A stretch of DNA of 38,256 bases, taken from NCBI RefSeq assembly GCF_022606295.1, contig NZ_JAHHZS010000037.1, positions 1 through 38,256 of the forward strand, in the 5' to 3' direction. The translations under genes were made by a program, and so were the position numbers. A model generated the notes under the pieces. The model was not told the origin of the DNA, did not search any database, and worked only from the letters and a program-made list of their open reading frames with translations. This stretch comes from Arthrobacter bambusae (GTDB lineage: Bacteria > Actinomycetota > Actinomycetes > Actinomycetales > Micrococcaceae). Of this stretch, positions 1 through 7,512 are shown piece by piece. Within the stretch, counting starts at the first letter, position 1. The number at the start of each line of letters is the position of its first letter.

Positions 1-34
1 GTGCACGAATAGACGCCCCCCGCACAGCCGCACG

Positions 35-54
35 CTGGGGGTCCCTCACGTGAC
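35..54. repeat. Probable degenerate copy of the GGATCC-centred palindrome
   Basis: The stretch around GGGGGTCCCTCACGTGAC resembles the copy at 971-996 (GGAGGGTCCCTCACCTGG), a variant in which the central GGATCC has lost a base pair. It contains the stop codon of the minus-strand immunity-like gene that ends at 46. The assignment is tentative because only half of the element is recognisable. Confidence 0.35.
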
Positions 55-603
55 ACCCTCATGTGGCGAGCTACTGACGATACCGGCCTGAATCTCCCGA
101 ATGATTGACCCAAGAAGTCCCGACGCGAGAAGTCCGGGACCGAGCGGACCAGCGGAATCCTCACCAACTGGCGGTAATTGCTGAAGCACGGCCCGTACTT
201 GAGCATTCATGTGCTCGAGTTGCCAGGAGATCTCGTCGGAGATGGCCGTGGACTGATCCGGGGCGGCCAGCCCGGCCGCTTGCGCGGCGTAAGCGGCTGC
301 GCCGAGAGCGTGCGCGCCCATGTGAGCGACGCCAGAAGCTTGTCCAGCAGCCCGGGCGGCGGCCACGGCCGCAGGAGAGCTCACCGCGTGCGCGGCCCGG
401 CCAGCGACGAAACGCCGGCGAATCTCACCTGCGGCGTCAAGTTCACCGCGAGCAAACGCCCGCGTACGAGCGATGGCATCACGCGGTCGACCGTCGCCCG
501 GCGCCTCCGTCTCGAACAGGACCAGAACCCGCTCGGCGCAGTTCGCCGCCCACGCTGCGGCGATACGCCGATCGGCTTCGCTCAGTGACTGCGGAGAGGG
601 CAT
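46..603 (-). CDS. Putative immunity protein (Imm-5-like domain)
   Basis: This is a 185-residue cytoplasmic, alanine-rich helical protein. The N-terminal third carries the pattern AAWAANCAERVL followed by LFE, a Pro/Gly/Asp turn and RPRDAI. A long Ala-rich segment with AARAAGQA and HxxGAAAYAAQAA follows. These are the hallmarks of the actinobacterial proteins annotated 'putative immunity protein' (Imm-5-like family). The start chosen is the ATG at 603 because family members begin about ten residues before the AAW-CAE motif. The frame stays open upstream to 1242, but that extension reads through a lipoprotein-like remnant and two palindromic repeats, so I do not accept it. No toxin gene is adjacent, so it would be an orphan immunity gene. 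No strong Shine-Dalgarno is visible. The family assignment is good; the cognate toxin is unknown. Confidence 0.7.
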   Translation of the reverse strand: MPSPQSLSEADRRIAAAWAANCAERVLVLFETEAPGDGRPRDAIARTRAFARGELDAAGEIRRRFVAGRAAHAVSSPAAVAAARAAGQASGVAHMGAHALGAAAYAAQAAGLAAPDQSTAISDEISWQLEHMNAQVRAVLQQLPPVGEDSAGPLGPGLLASGLLGSIIREIQAGIVSSSPHEGVT

Positions 604-861
604 GCCAAAATTTTCACACACCGGCCCGCAGGACGATCCTTTCCCGAATGCGTCAGCGTCGCCCGCGGCTTTGCTGTAAGGAAAGCGAGACGGGTCCTGC
701 ACCCGTGCCTCATAGATACCGCAATGAGCGAAGAGGGCGAAAGGGACACTTGAGACGGGGGTGGATGCCGGACCTGTCGAGGCATCGATTGTCAGCCCTG
801 CCGGCGTCGCGCATCCACTCATCACCGCCATAGGGGCTACAGCCGCTGCAATGCCGAACAT
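604..861 (-). pseudogene. Remnant of a small lipoprotein gene, in frame with the downstream immunity-like gene
   Basis: From an ATG at 861 the minus strand reads a hydrophobic segment ending in a lipobox-like VMSGC, then a Ser/Thr/Pro-rich stretch and the motif PFALFAHCGIYEARV. A HCGI core of this kind is found in small actinobacterial lipoproteins of unknown function. After that motif the usual WGNP-type region is absent, and the frame runs without a stop straight into the ATG at 603. I read it as a truncated lipoprotein whose 3' end was lost. An unusual translational fusion is possible but less likely. The two palindromes at 971-1050 lie just upstream. Confidence 0.35.
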
Positions 862-970
862 ATGGAGGCGCCATGCGCCGAGGCTCGTTGAAGGTAGGTG
901 CGCGGTCAAGAGGCTGAGCATCTCGATTGCATTGCCGGCAAGCAAAGCGGAATGTAACGCATACGTGCGT

Positions 971-996
971 TCCGTTGGAGGGTCCCTCACCTGGCC
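971..996. repeat. GGATCC-type palindrome, variant copy
   Basis: TCCGTTGGAGGGTCCCTCAC followed by CTGGC. The left arm TCCG and right arm match the consensus arms GTCCGGT and ACCGGAC imperfectly, and the centre is GGGTCCC instead of GGGATCCC. It lies 28 bp from the next copy, the closest pair in the window. Confidence 0.6.
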
Positions 997-1023
997 TGTC
1001 GTCTCCACTGGTTGTATCCATGT

Positions 1024-1050
1024 GCACGGTGAGGGATCCCTCAATCGGAC
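1024..1050. repeat. GGATCC-type palindrome
   Basis: Perfect 12-bp core GAGGGATCCCTC (1031-1042) with a good right arm ATCGGAC and a degraded left arm GCACGGT. Same family as the copies listed at 2208, 2706, 4984, 9754, 10332, 10887, 12210 and 14320. Confidence 0.75.
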
Positions 1051-1131
1051 GGTCAGCCTGCAGGGTAGGGCCGGATCGGGCACAATCGCCTCCCCCGACC
1101 AAGCGGTACGGTGGTGTGACAGAGCCTTGGG

Positions 1132-1728
1132 GTGGATTGGAATGAGATGGAGATACGGTCGGAATTCAGGGGAGGTCTCGCTGTCCCCGGAAAGTTCAGG
1201 GCGGGCACGCCATGGATCCTTCTCGCACCGACAAAGGAGCATCTGGAGTTCCGGCTGGAACGGGATGACGTCCGTCTGGTTTACCGGACGATGAGGGGCC
1301 TAGATACTTTTCACGGTCTGGGATTCGTGCGGCCGGACGGAACCTGGTGGACATTCTGGACCTATCACCCTAATGGGATGCTGGATTGCCTTGAAGAGCT
1401 TGGCTACCCGATTGACCCCAAAACGCGTCAGGGGCAAGGCCGATTCTTCGTCAGGGGAGTCGCCGCAGCACAGCCCGCAAGGGGATCCCCTTGCGGTTCT
1501 CAGCCCGGCCAGAGCGTTCTCCTGGCTTGGCCAGGTCCGAGGCGCCGAGCCCCACGTAGACTCAGCTTGAAGGACATCGGTTTGGGGGAGAGATGGTTTT
1601 CGGCAAGAGGCGAAATTGCGGGATGTGCGGGGAGACGCTGCCGGCGCATGAAAGGGATGTTCGGTTCCGTCTCCCGGACCCAGTACTTAATAGCCCTGAG
1701 CAGCATCGTGCTGAAGGTAGCTGGCTGA
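1132..1728 (+). CDS. Hypothetical protein, 3' part probably altered
   Basis: A GTG start gives a 198-residue frame. Residues 1 to about 100 look like a real folded protein: a short beta-rich segment with the phrases RGGLAVPGKF, WILLAPTKEH and DGTWWTFWTYHPNG, then a GYPIDP turn. I do not recognise the family. From about residue 115 the composition changes to Ala/Pro/Gly/Arg-rich. This change coincides with a perfect 22-bp palindrome at 1475-1496, and the last 136 nt overlap the better-supported DUF2199 gene in another frame. I infer that the original gene ended near 1440-1480 and that an inserted repeat replaced its stop codon. The N-terminal half is probably genuine; the full-length product is doubtful. 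Confidence 0.45.
   Translation: MDWNEMEIRSEFRGGLAVPGKFRAGTPWILLAPTKEHLEFRLERDDVRLVYRTMRGLDTFHGLGFVRPDGTWWTFWTYHPNGMLDCLEELGYPIDPKTRQGQGRFFVRGVAAAQPARGSPCGSQPGQSVLLAWPGPRRRAPRRLSLKDIGLGERWFSARGEIAGCAGRRCRRMKGMFGSVSRTQYLIALSSIVLKVAG
1475..1496. repeat. Perfect 22-bp palindrome with GGATCC centre
   Basis: Arms CCGCAAGG and CCTTGCGG flank the centre GGATCC, giving an 11+11 bp perfect inverted repeat. The arms differ from the 26-bp family, so this may be a relative or an independent element. It sits exactly where the reading frame of the gene at 1132 stops looking natural. Confidence 0.7.
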
Positions 1729-2093
1729 GCGACCCGGACCCGAGCACGGCCACGCTCATGCAGATCCCGAACATCAGTCCGTTCGTCCGCGCGTTGCTGC
1801 CGGTGAAACTGCAAGGCGGGCACGAGTTCCGGTTCGGTGTTTGGATCGCCATCCATCCGGATGACCTGCAACATGCCTGCAGGGTTTGGAACGCGCCGGA
1901 ATATGCCGACCTGAAACTCACAGGCTTTCTGGCTAACAAGATCCAGCCCTGGGGTTTCTTCGCCGTTCCGGTGAACCTGGCCGTGCTGAACACGGAGCAA
2001 ACACCTTACTGCGTGTCCAGTCCGGATGAGGAACTGAACGACGTGTTAACCGGGGAGTGGCCGCACGACATCCTGGCTTCGCTGCCATCATGA
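1593..2093 (+). CDS. DUF2199 domain-containing protein
   Basis: A 166-residue soluble protein of the DUF2199 family, whose function is not established. The N-terminus carries a CxxC pair (NCGMCGE, residues about 9-14) that could bind a metal. Then come RFRLPDPVL, a variable acidic segment, and the family core FRFGVWIAIHPDDL (about residues 86-99) in which a 'GVW' strand precedes an acidic helix. The C-terminus contains a second conserved pair, WGFFAVPVNLAVLN and DEELNDVLTGEWP. The length fits the family. DUF2199 proteins often sit among orphan immunity genes, which matches this neighbourhood. The ATG is preceded by a purine-rich GGGGGAGAG at good spacing. The domain call is confident; no role can be assigned. 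Confidence 0.75.
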   Translation: MVFGKRRNCGMCGETLPAHERDVRFRLPDPVLNSPEQHRAEGSWLSDPDPSTATLMQIPNISPFVRALLPVKLQGGHEFRFGVWIAIHPDDLQHACRVWNAPEYADLKLTGFLANKIQPWGFFAVPVNLAVLNTEQTPYCVSSPDEELNDVLTGEWPHDILASLPS

Positions 2094-2207
2094 CCCCGAG
2101 CTCGCCCACCGACAGAGGAAGTTCGCCGCGGTGTGCGTCATGGTCATCGCCCGGAAATGACCCGGTGTTGGTGGCTCCATCATCTAACGCCCTGGGTCAC
2201 CGCAGCA

Positions 2208-2290
2208 CCCGGTGAGGGATCCCCAACCGGAAGCTCTCGAGGCTCTGAACAAAATCTGTCTGCAGGGGTTGGGGGGCGCACCCTCGAAAA
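2208..2290. repeat. Long repeat unit, copy A: palindrome plus conserved tail
   Basis: It starts with the palindrome family (left arm CCCGGTGA, centre GGATCC at 2217-2222, right arm AACCGGA) and continues with TCTGAACAAAATCTG at 2244-2258, CTGCAGG at 2260, GCGCACC at 2276 and a trailing AAGTCG. The same string occurs at 10332-10412, where the tail word also begins exactly 27 bp after the first base of GGATCC. The rest of the interval 2094-2449 shows no gene that I can support. Confidence 0.7.
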
Positions 2291-2449
2291 GTCGACGTCA
2301 ACAAGGACCTCCCGGCTAGACGGCGGGCGAAGCTGGGGAAGTCCCGAAGAGCAAATTGCCCATTGCTGGTTCCATAATCAAGGCATGGACAGAAAGCATC
2401 ACCGACACTTACCCTCGCGGCAGAAGGTTTCTCACCGGATTCTTACGTC

Positions 2450-2632
2450 ATGCACGGCAGCGACCGGAACGACACGTTGAACATCGAACAGCAAGGGTCC
2501 AAGTTCGTTGTCTATTACACAGAGCGTGGATCCCGAAGCGATGAACACGAATTTCTTTCTGAAGCTGATGCTTGCGACTACTTTTTAGAATCAATGAGAC
2601 GCGCCTACCCGAGTGCAAAACGCTCCGCTTAA
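2450..2632 (+). CDS. Small hypothetical protein, immunity-like
   Basis: A 60-residue protein. Its core KFVVYYTERGSRSDEHEF, a two-stranded hairpin followed by SEADACDYFLESMRR (a helix), resembles short proteins and C-terminal domains found near polymorphic toxins, which typically read 'VYYSERG...EF.SE.EAC..LL'. The product is soluble and acidic. A start at the TTG about nine codons downstream is an alternative. No cognate toxin lies nearby. The coding pattern is convincing, but the immunity role is inference from neighbourhood and resemblance. Confidence 0.55.
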   Translation: MHGSDRNDTLNIEQQGSKFVVYYTERGSRSDEHEFLSEADACDYFLESMRRAYPSAKRSA

Positions 2633-2705
2633 CCAGCCGAGTCCGTAGACAACGGTGAAGAATTCTGCCACCGCGCCTGGCGCGTGAGCACGAGAGGAAC
2701 CATCG

Positions 2706-2730
2706 CCCGTTGGTGGATCCTTTACCGGGC
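2706..2730. repeat. GGATCC-type palindrome
   Basis: Arms CCCGTTGG and TTTACCGGGC flank GGATCC. It lies in the gap between the small gene ending at 2632 and the 3' end of the minus-strand membrane peptide at 2764. Confidence 0.7.
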
Positions 2731-2763
2731 GCGCAGGTATCGCCTGCGGCGGCGCATCCACGG

Positions 2764-2919
2764 TCATCTCTTCGGTGGCGCAGTACGTTTCAGCTCGGCG
2801 ATCCGCAGCCGCAGGAACGTGATGGCCAGGACCAGGGCGTAAACCGCCAGGCCTGCCAGCACGATCGTGAAGACGGCGTACAGGACACCAAGAATGCCAA
2901 CGGCCGGACTCAGATTCAT
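2764..2919 (-). CDS. 51-residue single-pass membrane protein
   Basis: A short frame from ATG at 2919 to TGA at 2764-2766. The sequence has a polar five-residue N-terminus, a continuous hydrophobic stretch of about 32 residues (GILGVLYAVFTIVLAGLAVY and onward through ALVLAITFL), then a basic tail containing RLRIAELKRTAPPKR. This is a classic single transmembrane helix with a cytoplasmic positive tail. A purine-rich TTGGGGG lies 5-11 nt upstream of the ATG. The competing longer frame on the same strand (2591-2962) has random-looking composition. Function unknown. Confidence 0.6.
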   Translation of the reverse strand: MNLSPAVGILGVLYAVFTIVLAGLAVYALVLAITFLRLRIAELKRTAPPKR

Positions 2920-3138
2920 TGCTACCCCCAATAGACTGTGACTCTAGGCTAGCCCGGAACACCCTGCCCCAGGCCCGTACGCACCGTCAGGCATACAGCA
3001 GCGATGAGATCGTGGCTCAGAAACTCTATCCAGGCGCTATCCGGTGCGGCGTCCAATTTCAGTGCCCCGCATCCAAGAATCAGTCTGAATTAGACTCCTT
3101 GAAACCCGTGCCTTCCGGTATCGACAGGACCCGCACCC

Positions 3139-3668
3139 ATGCAGTTTGCCAGCGCAATGGTTAGCCACGACTGGAGAAATCTGGGCTACCCGAGCCTTCG
3201 CGTAGCCGAATTCTGGGACAGCAGATCCTGCGGCATTGCATGCCTGAGAATGGCTTTTGGGGCACTCGACGTTGGTGGGGCGATCGGGCCGGCCGCTCTC
3301 ACCGAAGCCCTCCTGAAACGGGGAGCCTACTCTGAAACCTCCGGATGGAAGCATGGCCGCCTCGCGGCATACGCCACAGAATTGGGATTGTCCGCCTCAC
3401 CGCAGGAAATTCGATGCGTTGACGAGTTCCGGGCAGCCCATGCCAGAGGTGCTGTGGTCATAGTTTCCATCGGCCATAGTTTTGAAACCCCGGGAAAGTC
3501 CGGGCATCTCGCTGTACTCCTGTCGATCGCCGAATGGGGCGAAGCCATTCTTCACATCCCCTCCGGGGACAACCGGGCCACGGTAAAGAAGTCAGGGTTT
3601 CGACCGGCGTCTTCTGGGAGCATTTCTCCGGGCGTGCCATCGTCCTGGCAACTCCGGAAACTGCATGA
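3139..3668 (+). pseudogene. C39-family-like cysteine peptidase, frameshifted near its 3' end
   Basis: The first ~150 residues look like a papain-fold C39/BtrH-like peptidase: WDSRSCGIACL with candidate nucleophile Cys31, GKSGHLAVLLSI with candidate His123, and PSGDN with the third catalytic position near 144-145. At about 3589-3591 the frame changes. The conserved C-terminus VSTGVFWEHFSGRAIVLATP is encoded one base off and ends at TGA 3666-3668. A single lost base in the run GTAAAGAAGTC explains this. The unshifted frame continues to 3843 with unnatural sequence. Either the gene is inactivated or the assembly lost one base here. Start chosen as ATG 3139; no good ribosome site is seen. Confidence 0.6.
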
Positions 3669-3756
3669 GCACAGCGTATTGGGCAGCCCATCAGCTCCGT
3701 TTCTGCCCGTTAGCCGATCCTCCATCGGACATTCCTTTGCCTCCGCTTTTGTCAGA

Positions 3757-4050
3757 TTACAGAGCGCGCCCACGCCGCTCCCAATCAGCTCTCGCAGCCT
3801 CTTCTTCCTCCCAGAACCTGCCATCGTGGTGGTGAACATATAAGAGGTAGACCAAGGCTGCCGCACCAAATATCAAAGCAATCAGGGTCCAATAGTCCTT
3901 CGAAGCCCAGACAGTTGCCGACGCCAGGTGCATGATCACTGAAACGAGCTGCAGAACTGTCCATAAGGACCATATGACGAACTGCCAGCGAAAGGCGCCG
4001 CGCGTCATCTTCGGCTGCAGTCTTTTCGGACCCTTCTTGCCAGCGCTCAT
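3757..4050 (-). CDS. Small two-helix membrane protein
   Basis: A 97-residue protein. A basic N-terminus (SAGKKGPKRLQPK) is followed by two hydrophobic segments, roughly residues 24-47 (FVIWSLWTVLQLVSVIMHLA) and 52-72 (WTLIALIFGAAALVYLLYV). A charged tail, HHHDGRFWEEEEAARADWERR, has mixed acidic/basic helix character and would be cytoplasmic. I do not recognise the family. It lies downstream of and opposite to the broken peptidase. The coding look is good; the role is unknown. Confidence 0.55.
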   Translation of the reverse strand: MSAGKKGPKRLQPKMTRGAFRWQFVIWSLWTVLQLVSVIMHLASATVWASKDYWTLIALIFGAAALVYLLYVHHHDGRFWEEEEAARADWERRGRAL

Positions 4051-4406
4051 CTGCCGAGGCTACAACTCTTGATCGCATTTGAGAACCAAGCCTGCAACCG
4101 TAAGGCGGCGGCCGACCGTGCATTTATGAGCACGATTATCGATCCATGACCGTGCGCTCCGGTCACCTATCGTCTTAGGTGAAGGAATCAACGAAACCGG
4201 GCACCGGGCGTCCTCTGAACCCACCGGTTTACGGGCGCCGCTATGTTTCGGCGCCTGAAAGTTTCTCGGCCTTCAGTTGAAGGGGACGAACACGGGCTTG
4301 ACGGCCGTCCCCTTGGAACCTAATTTTCCTAGGGCGGACCGCCGCCCACACAGGAGAATCGGTCGCCGCGGGCAGTGCCCGCTCGATGTTTCGTTGCGGC
4401 CACCGC
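4051..4406. other. Intergenic stretch, no supported gene
   Basis: No frame here has natural protein composition. Around 4173-4200 a sequence GGTGAAGGAATCAACGAAACC is reminiscent of a decayed palindrome copy, but it lacks the GGATCC centre. Confidence 0.4.
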
Positions 4407-4652
4407 TCAGAGCCAAGGGAGAACCGCGGCAACCAAGAGTGCGATCAGGACAACGACCATCAAGCTCGTCATAACGGTGTGCCTTCGCCCCGTAACTTCG
4501 TTTCCATCTCGGTCGAAGAACCGTATTCCTGAGCCGGGCGGATAGGAAGTCGGAGCCCTGCGCTTCGCTACTACATACACAAACGTGCAGATTCCGACCA
4601 AGCAAAGTATCGGAATGATTCTGCCTATCCATACAGCCACTTCATATGTCAT
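4407..4652 (-). CDS. Small membrane protein with two helices
   Basis: An 81-residue protein. The first transmembrane segment is at about residues 7-28 (WIGRIIPILCLVGICTFVYV). A basic loop with KRRAP and a short beta-like motif RFFDRDGNEVTGRRH follow. A second segment is at about 60-80 (SLMVVVLIALLVAAVLPWL), ending the protein. ATG 4652 is preceded by AAAGGA at about 9 nt, a good ribosome site. It is a Micrococcaceae-style hypothetical membrane protein with no recognisable family. Confidence 0.6.
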   Translation of the reverse strand: MTYEVAVWIGRIIPILCLVGICTFVYVVAKRRAPTSYPPGSGIRFFDRDGNEVTGRRHTVMTSLMVVVLIALLVAAVLPWL

Positions 4653-5170
4653 CTGTATCCGGTCCTTTGTCCAATACGGTGCATTAGTGAGCAGGCCGGC
4701 GAAAGATATTGCGCTCCGGTTCTCACATGGAACGGCCTGAGAAAACCCGTGTCAACAGGTGAGTGCATCCTTGGCGCGCCTGGACCCTAGCTGAACGCGC
4801 AGTAGTACCAGCTGGCGCCCGGAGACCGACCCTCCGACGCATCTCGAGAGCATCACGATTTTCAGTCTGATCTTCAACGGCGTAGGCCGGCCTGAGATAC
4901 GCCGTGGACACTTTCCACATCGGATGCGCCCCGAAATCACGGACGGATACGGGCTAAAGATATCGGTCGATACCGCGGTGCGCGTCCGGTGAAGGATCGC
5001 CTATCGGACATGGCGGCCGCATCGACCGACCGATCAAAGAACGCCGCCGAAACGCGACCGGATCCACTTGTCGTGTTTGTAATCGCCCCGTTGCCGTTTG
5101 ACCCAGGTGAGTCGGTGTCGACCGAGCTGACGCATGGAGTATCCGTGGGCCGTTTCGTTAGGCTGACAGG
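4653..5170. other. Intergenic stretch containing one palindrome copy
   Basis: Apart from the repeat at 4984-5009 I see nothing supportable. The long plus frame from 4989 and the minus frame 4937-5260 have random composition and are rejected. Confidence 0.4.
4984..5009. repeat. GGATCC-type palindrome (centre GGATCG)
   Basis: Left arm GTCCGGTGAA, centre GGATCG (one mutated base), right arm CCTATCGGAC. Total 26 bp, the canonical length of the family. Confidence 0.75.
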
Positions 5171-5272
5171 ATGCTCTACAGAATTCGCCAAACAACGCCA
5201 GCTGACGCTGAAGCCATCGTCAAGATGCACACCGCTGCACACGAGGAATGCTACGGTCACCTGCTCCCATAA
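5171..5272 (+). pseudogene. N-terminal fragment of a GNAT acetyltransferase
   Basis: ATG 5171 starts MLYRIRQTTPADAEAIVKMH, then a short TAAHEECYGHLLP and a stop at 5270-5272. The phrase 'IR..TPADAEAI..MH...EECYGHLLP' is the usual first strand, helix 1 and loop of GNAT N-acetyltransferases. The acetyl-CoA-binding part is missing, so the gene is a 33-codon stub. A GACAGG purine run lies just upstream of the ATG. What replaced the 3' part is not recognisable. Confidence 0.5.
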
Positions 5273-5676
5273 CCGGATGAAAAGTGACCCGTCGACCAGA
5301 CCTTGTGAAGGCCGCCCACCTTTGCCACCTTGTGATCAAAGCGGCGGCCCCCACGGTGATGTGGAAGTGCCGTTGAGTGCTCCGGCCTCGGAGCGGCACT
5401 TGGATTGGACCGCTCGGACGGGCCTGGAAATCATCGGTTCCTTGGGGATGTCCGCTCAGGATTCCCCCATACCCACCGCCATTGGCCGTGCAGACGGCTT
5501 AGACATTCCGTGCAGACGACTTCGAAAAATGACGGCCGGTGCGCAACCGGGCAGCTCCCTCACCGGGCCGGCTCTGACAGGGAGTTGCTCAGTCTTGACC
5601 GGACTAGTCGCCGCCGGGAAGGTCACGTATCGGAAACTCCCACCCCCGCGGTGCAACCCGCCTTGTCGGATTGGGG
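5273..5676. other. Non-coding stretch, possible weak terminator
   Basis: No natural protein frame. Imperfect arms GCAGCTCCCT (5551-5560) and AGGGAGTTGC (5579-5588) could form a hairpin downstream of the minus-strand transporter that ends at 5677, but there is no T-tract. Confidence 0.3.
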
Positions 5677-7011
5677 TCAGGCCCCCTGTCGTTTCTCCGC
5701 GGCGACAAGGGCGGTGACGCGGGCCCGCTCTGCGCGGCCGTATGTCTCTTTGGTGACCAGAATGCCGATCAGCCCGATGATGGCTGCCAGCATGTAGAGC
5801 AGTGAAGCTCCGGGCCAGCCAATCCAGCCGACGAGCAAAGCTGCAAGAAGTGGCGCGAACCCGCCGATCGCAGCGGCGATCTGATAGCCGAGCGAAGCAC
5901 CGGACGTGCGCGTCGAGGTGCCGAACTGTTCGGTGAGGAGCGAGCCCTGCACGCCGGTGAGTGAAGCGTGCACGATACCGATGCCGAATATGAACACGGC
6001 GATGACAAGTGCGGGTGTGCCGTCATTGGTGAGCAGGTACATCGGGAATGCGAACAGGATTGCCGCGAGGCAAGCCACGATGTAGATCGGCCGACGGCCC
6101 ACCTTGTCGGTGAGCGCCCCCATGGCGAATGTGACGACGATCGCCACGATGCTGGCCGCGGTGATGGAGCCGAGTGCTGTGGGGCGAATGTCGGGGAAAC
6201 GCTGGGAAAGGTAGCTGAGCAGGAAGGTGGCCGTCGAATAATAGGCAAACGACTCCACCATACGCAGGGCGATCACGCGGAGGATGCTGTGCCAGTCACG
6301 ACGAAGGGTTGTGAGGAACGGGTTCTTTTCGATCTTTCCCTCAGCCTTGGCCGCTTCGAATTCGGGCGACTCCGACAACCGTGAACGGACGACCAGGGCC
6401 ACGACGACGAGGACGGCACTGAAGAGGAACGGCACACGCCAAGCCATGTCTCCTTCAAGATGCGCGCTGATGAGGAACATCGCGCTGGCGAGGGCGATGC
6501 CGAGAGGGTTTCCGGCCTGGGGAATAGCGGCGTACATGCCACGGCGGTTCCATGGCGCATGCTCATATGTCATCGTGATGGCACCGCCCCATTCGGCTCC
6601 GAACGCGAGGCCCTGGATCATCCGGATTATGACCAAGAGCACCGGTGCAATGACACCGACCTGGGCGTAGGTGGGCAGGAGCCCGATGAGGCAGGTTGCG
6701 CCTCCCATCACCAGCATCGCGCCGACGAGAACCGGCTTGCGGCCGAACTTGTCGGCGAGGTAACCGCCGACCGCGCCGCCGAGGGGGCGCATGAGGAAGC
6801 CCACCGCGAGTGTGGCGAAGGAGAGGAGCGTGCCGATGAAACGGTCACTCTGGGGAAAGAAGACCGCACTGAAATACAATGCGGAGGCCGTGCCGTAGGC
6901 AATGAAGTCGTAGTTCTCTACGCTCGTCCCCAGAGCGGCGGCGAATGCAGTCTTGTTGCGGTCTTTCGATCCGAGCGTAGATTTCTGCGGAATCGAGGTC
7001 GTTGTCGTCAC
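5677..7011 (-). CDS. MFS transporter, metabolite:H+ symporter (MHS) family
   Basis: A 444-residue protein with 12 predicted transmembrane helices. The N-terminal region ALGTSVENYDFIAYGTAS (helix 1, with the acidic ENYDF motif) is typical of the MHS family (shikimate, citrate and proline/betaine transporters). The loop 2-3 motif GGYLADKFGRKP and its repeat in the second half, GALTDKVGRRP, are MFS signatures. The GTG start is preceded by AAAGGAG. It is the last gene of a three-gene operon with the isomerase (39-nt gap) and the kinase. MHS members usually carry organic acids or osmolytes and rarely sugars, so the substrate is unclear. By context it should feed the kinase/isomerase pathway. Confidence 0.85.
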   Translation of the reverse strand: MTTTTSIPQKSTLGSKDRNKTAFAAALGTSVENYDFIAYGTASALYFSAVFFPQSDRFIGTLLSFATLAVGFLMRPLGGAVGGYLADKFGRKPVLVGAMLVMGGATCLIGLLPTYAQVGVIAPVLLVIIRMIQGLAFGAEWGGAITMTYEHAPWNRRGMYAAIPQAGNPLGIALASAMFLISAHLEGDMAWRVPFLFSAVLVVVALVVRSRLSESPEFEAAKAEGKIEKNPFLTTLRRDWHSILRVIALRMVESFAYYSTATFLLSYLSQRFPDIRPTALGSITAASIVAIVVTFAMGALTDKVGRRPIYIVACLAAILFAFPMYLLTNDGTPALVIAVFIFGIGIVHASLTGVQGSLLTEQFGTSTRTSGASLGYQIAAAIGGFAPLLAALLVGWIGWPGASLLYMLAAIIGLIGILVTKETYGRAERARVTALVAAEKRQGA

Positions 7012-7050
7012 GGGTGGATCTCCTTTGATCTGTGGTGGGGGAGCTTGTGT

Positions 7051-7512
7051 CTAGCCGGCGAATGCTGGCCGGAGACTGTCGAGGGCGTTCAACTTCTCAA
7101 CGCGGCGGCGGGTGTCCTCGTCGTCGTCGAATGTTGCGGTGAGGAACTGTTCCACGATGTCGTCGATGAAGGCGGGCGGAACCAGCCAGGCGCCCAAGGC
7201 AAGGGCGTTCGCGTCGTCGTGCTCGACCATTTGATGGGCGGAGTATGGCTCGTTGGCAAGACCACACCGGATGCCGGGAATCTTGTTGGCTGCCATGATG
7301 GCGCCGGCACCCGTTCCGCACACCAGGACTGCGCGGTCCGCGCTGCCGTCAAGCACGGGCGCGCAGGTCTCCTGAGTCACGTCGGGGAAATCAACGGGCT
7401 CCGTGCTGAGGGCGCCTCGTTCGATCACGGCGTGGCCGAGTCGCTCAATGGCATCGATCACGCGCTGTTTGACGGGAAATCCGGCATGGTCTGCTCCTAC
7501 GGCAACGATCAT
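7051..7512 (-). CDS. rpiB: RpiB/LacA/LacB-family sugar-phosphate isomerase
   Basis: A 153-residue cytoplasmic isomerase interconverting an aldose phosphate and ketose phosphate. The N-terminus VGADHAGFPVK is the phosphate-binding ADHAG motif (residues 7-11). The anion-hole motif VCGTGAG with catalytic Cys65 is intact, and HDDAN (98-102) supplies the ring-opening His region. Length is normal for RpiB. Its ATG overlaps the kinase stop codon in an ATGA arrangement (4 nt), indicating translational coupling, with AAAGGA upstream. Family members act on ribose-5-P, allose-6-P, erythrulose-4-P and others, so the symbol denotes the family and not a proven substrate. Confidence 0.8.
   Translation of the reverse strand: MIVAVGADHAGFPVKQRVIDAIERLGHAVIERGALSTEPVDFPDVTQETCAPVLDGSADRAVLVCGTGAGAIMAANKIPGIRCGLANEPYSAHQMVEHDDANALALGAWLVPPAFIDDIVEQFLTATFDDDEDTRRRVEKLNALDSLRPAFAG

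Noticed and set aside
604..1242. Upstream extension of the minus-strand immunity-like frame to 1242
   Set aside because: It runs through two palindromic repeats and overlaps the plus-strand gene at 1132 in antisense. The family begins near 603.
2591..2962. 123-residue minus frame
   Set aside because: Unnatural Arg/His-rich composition; the frame at 2764-2919 explains the region better.
4989..5717. 242-residue plus frame
   Set aside because: Composition is random, it starts inside a palindrome, overlaps the MFS 3' end and has no recognisable motif.
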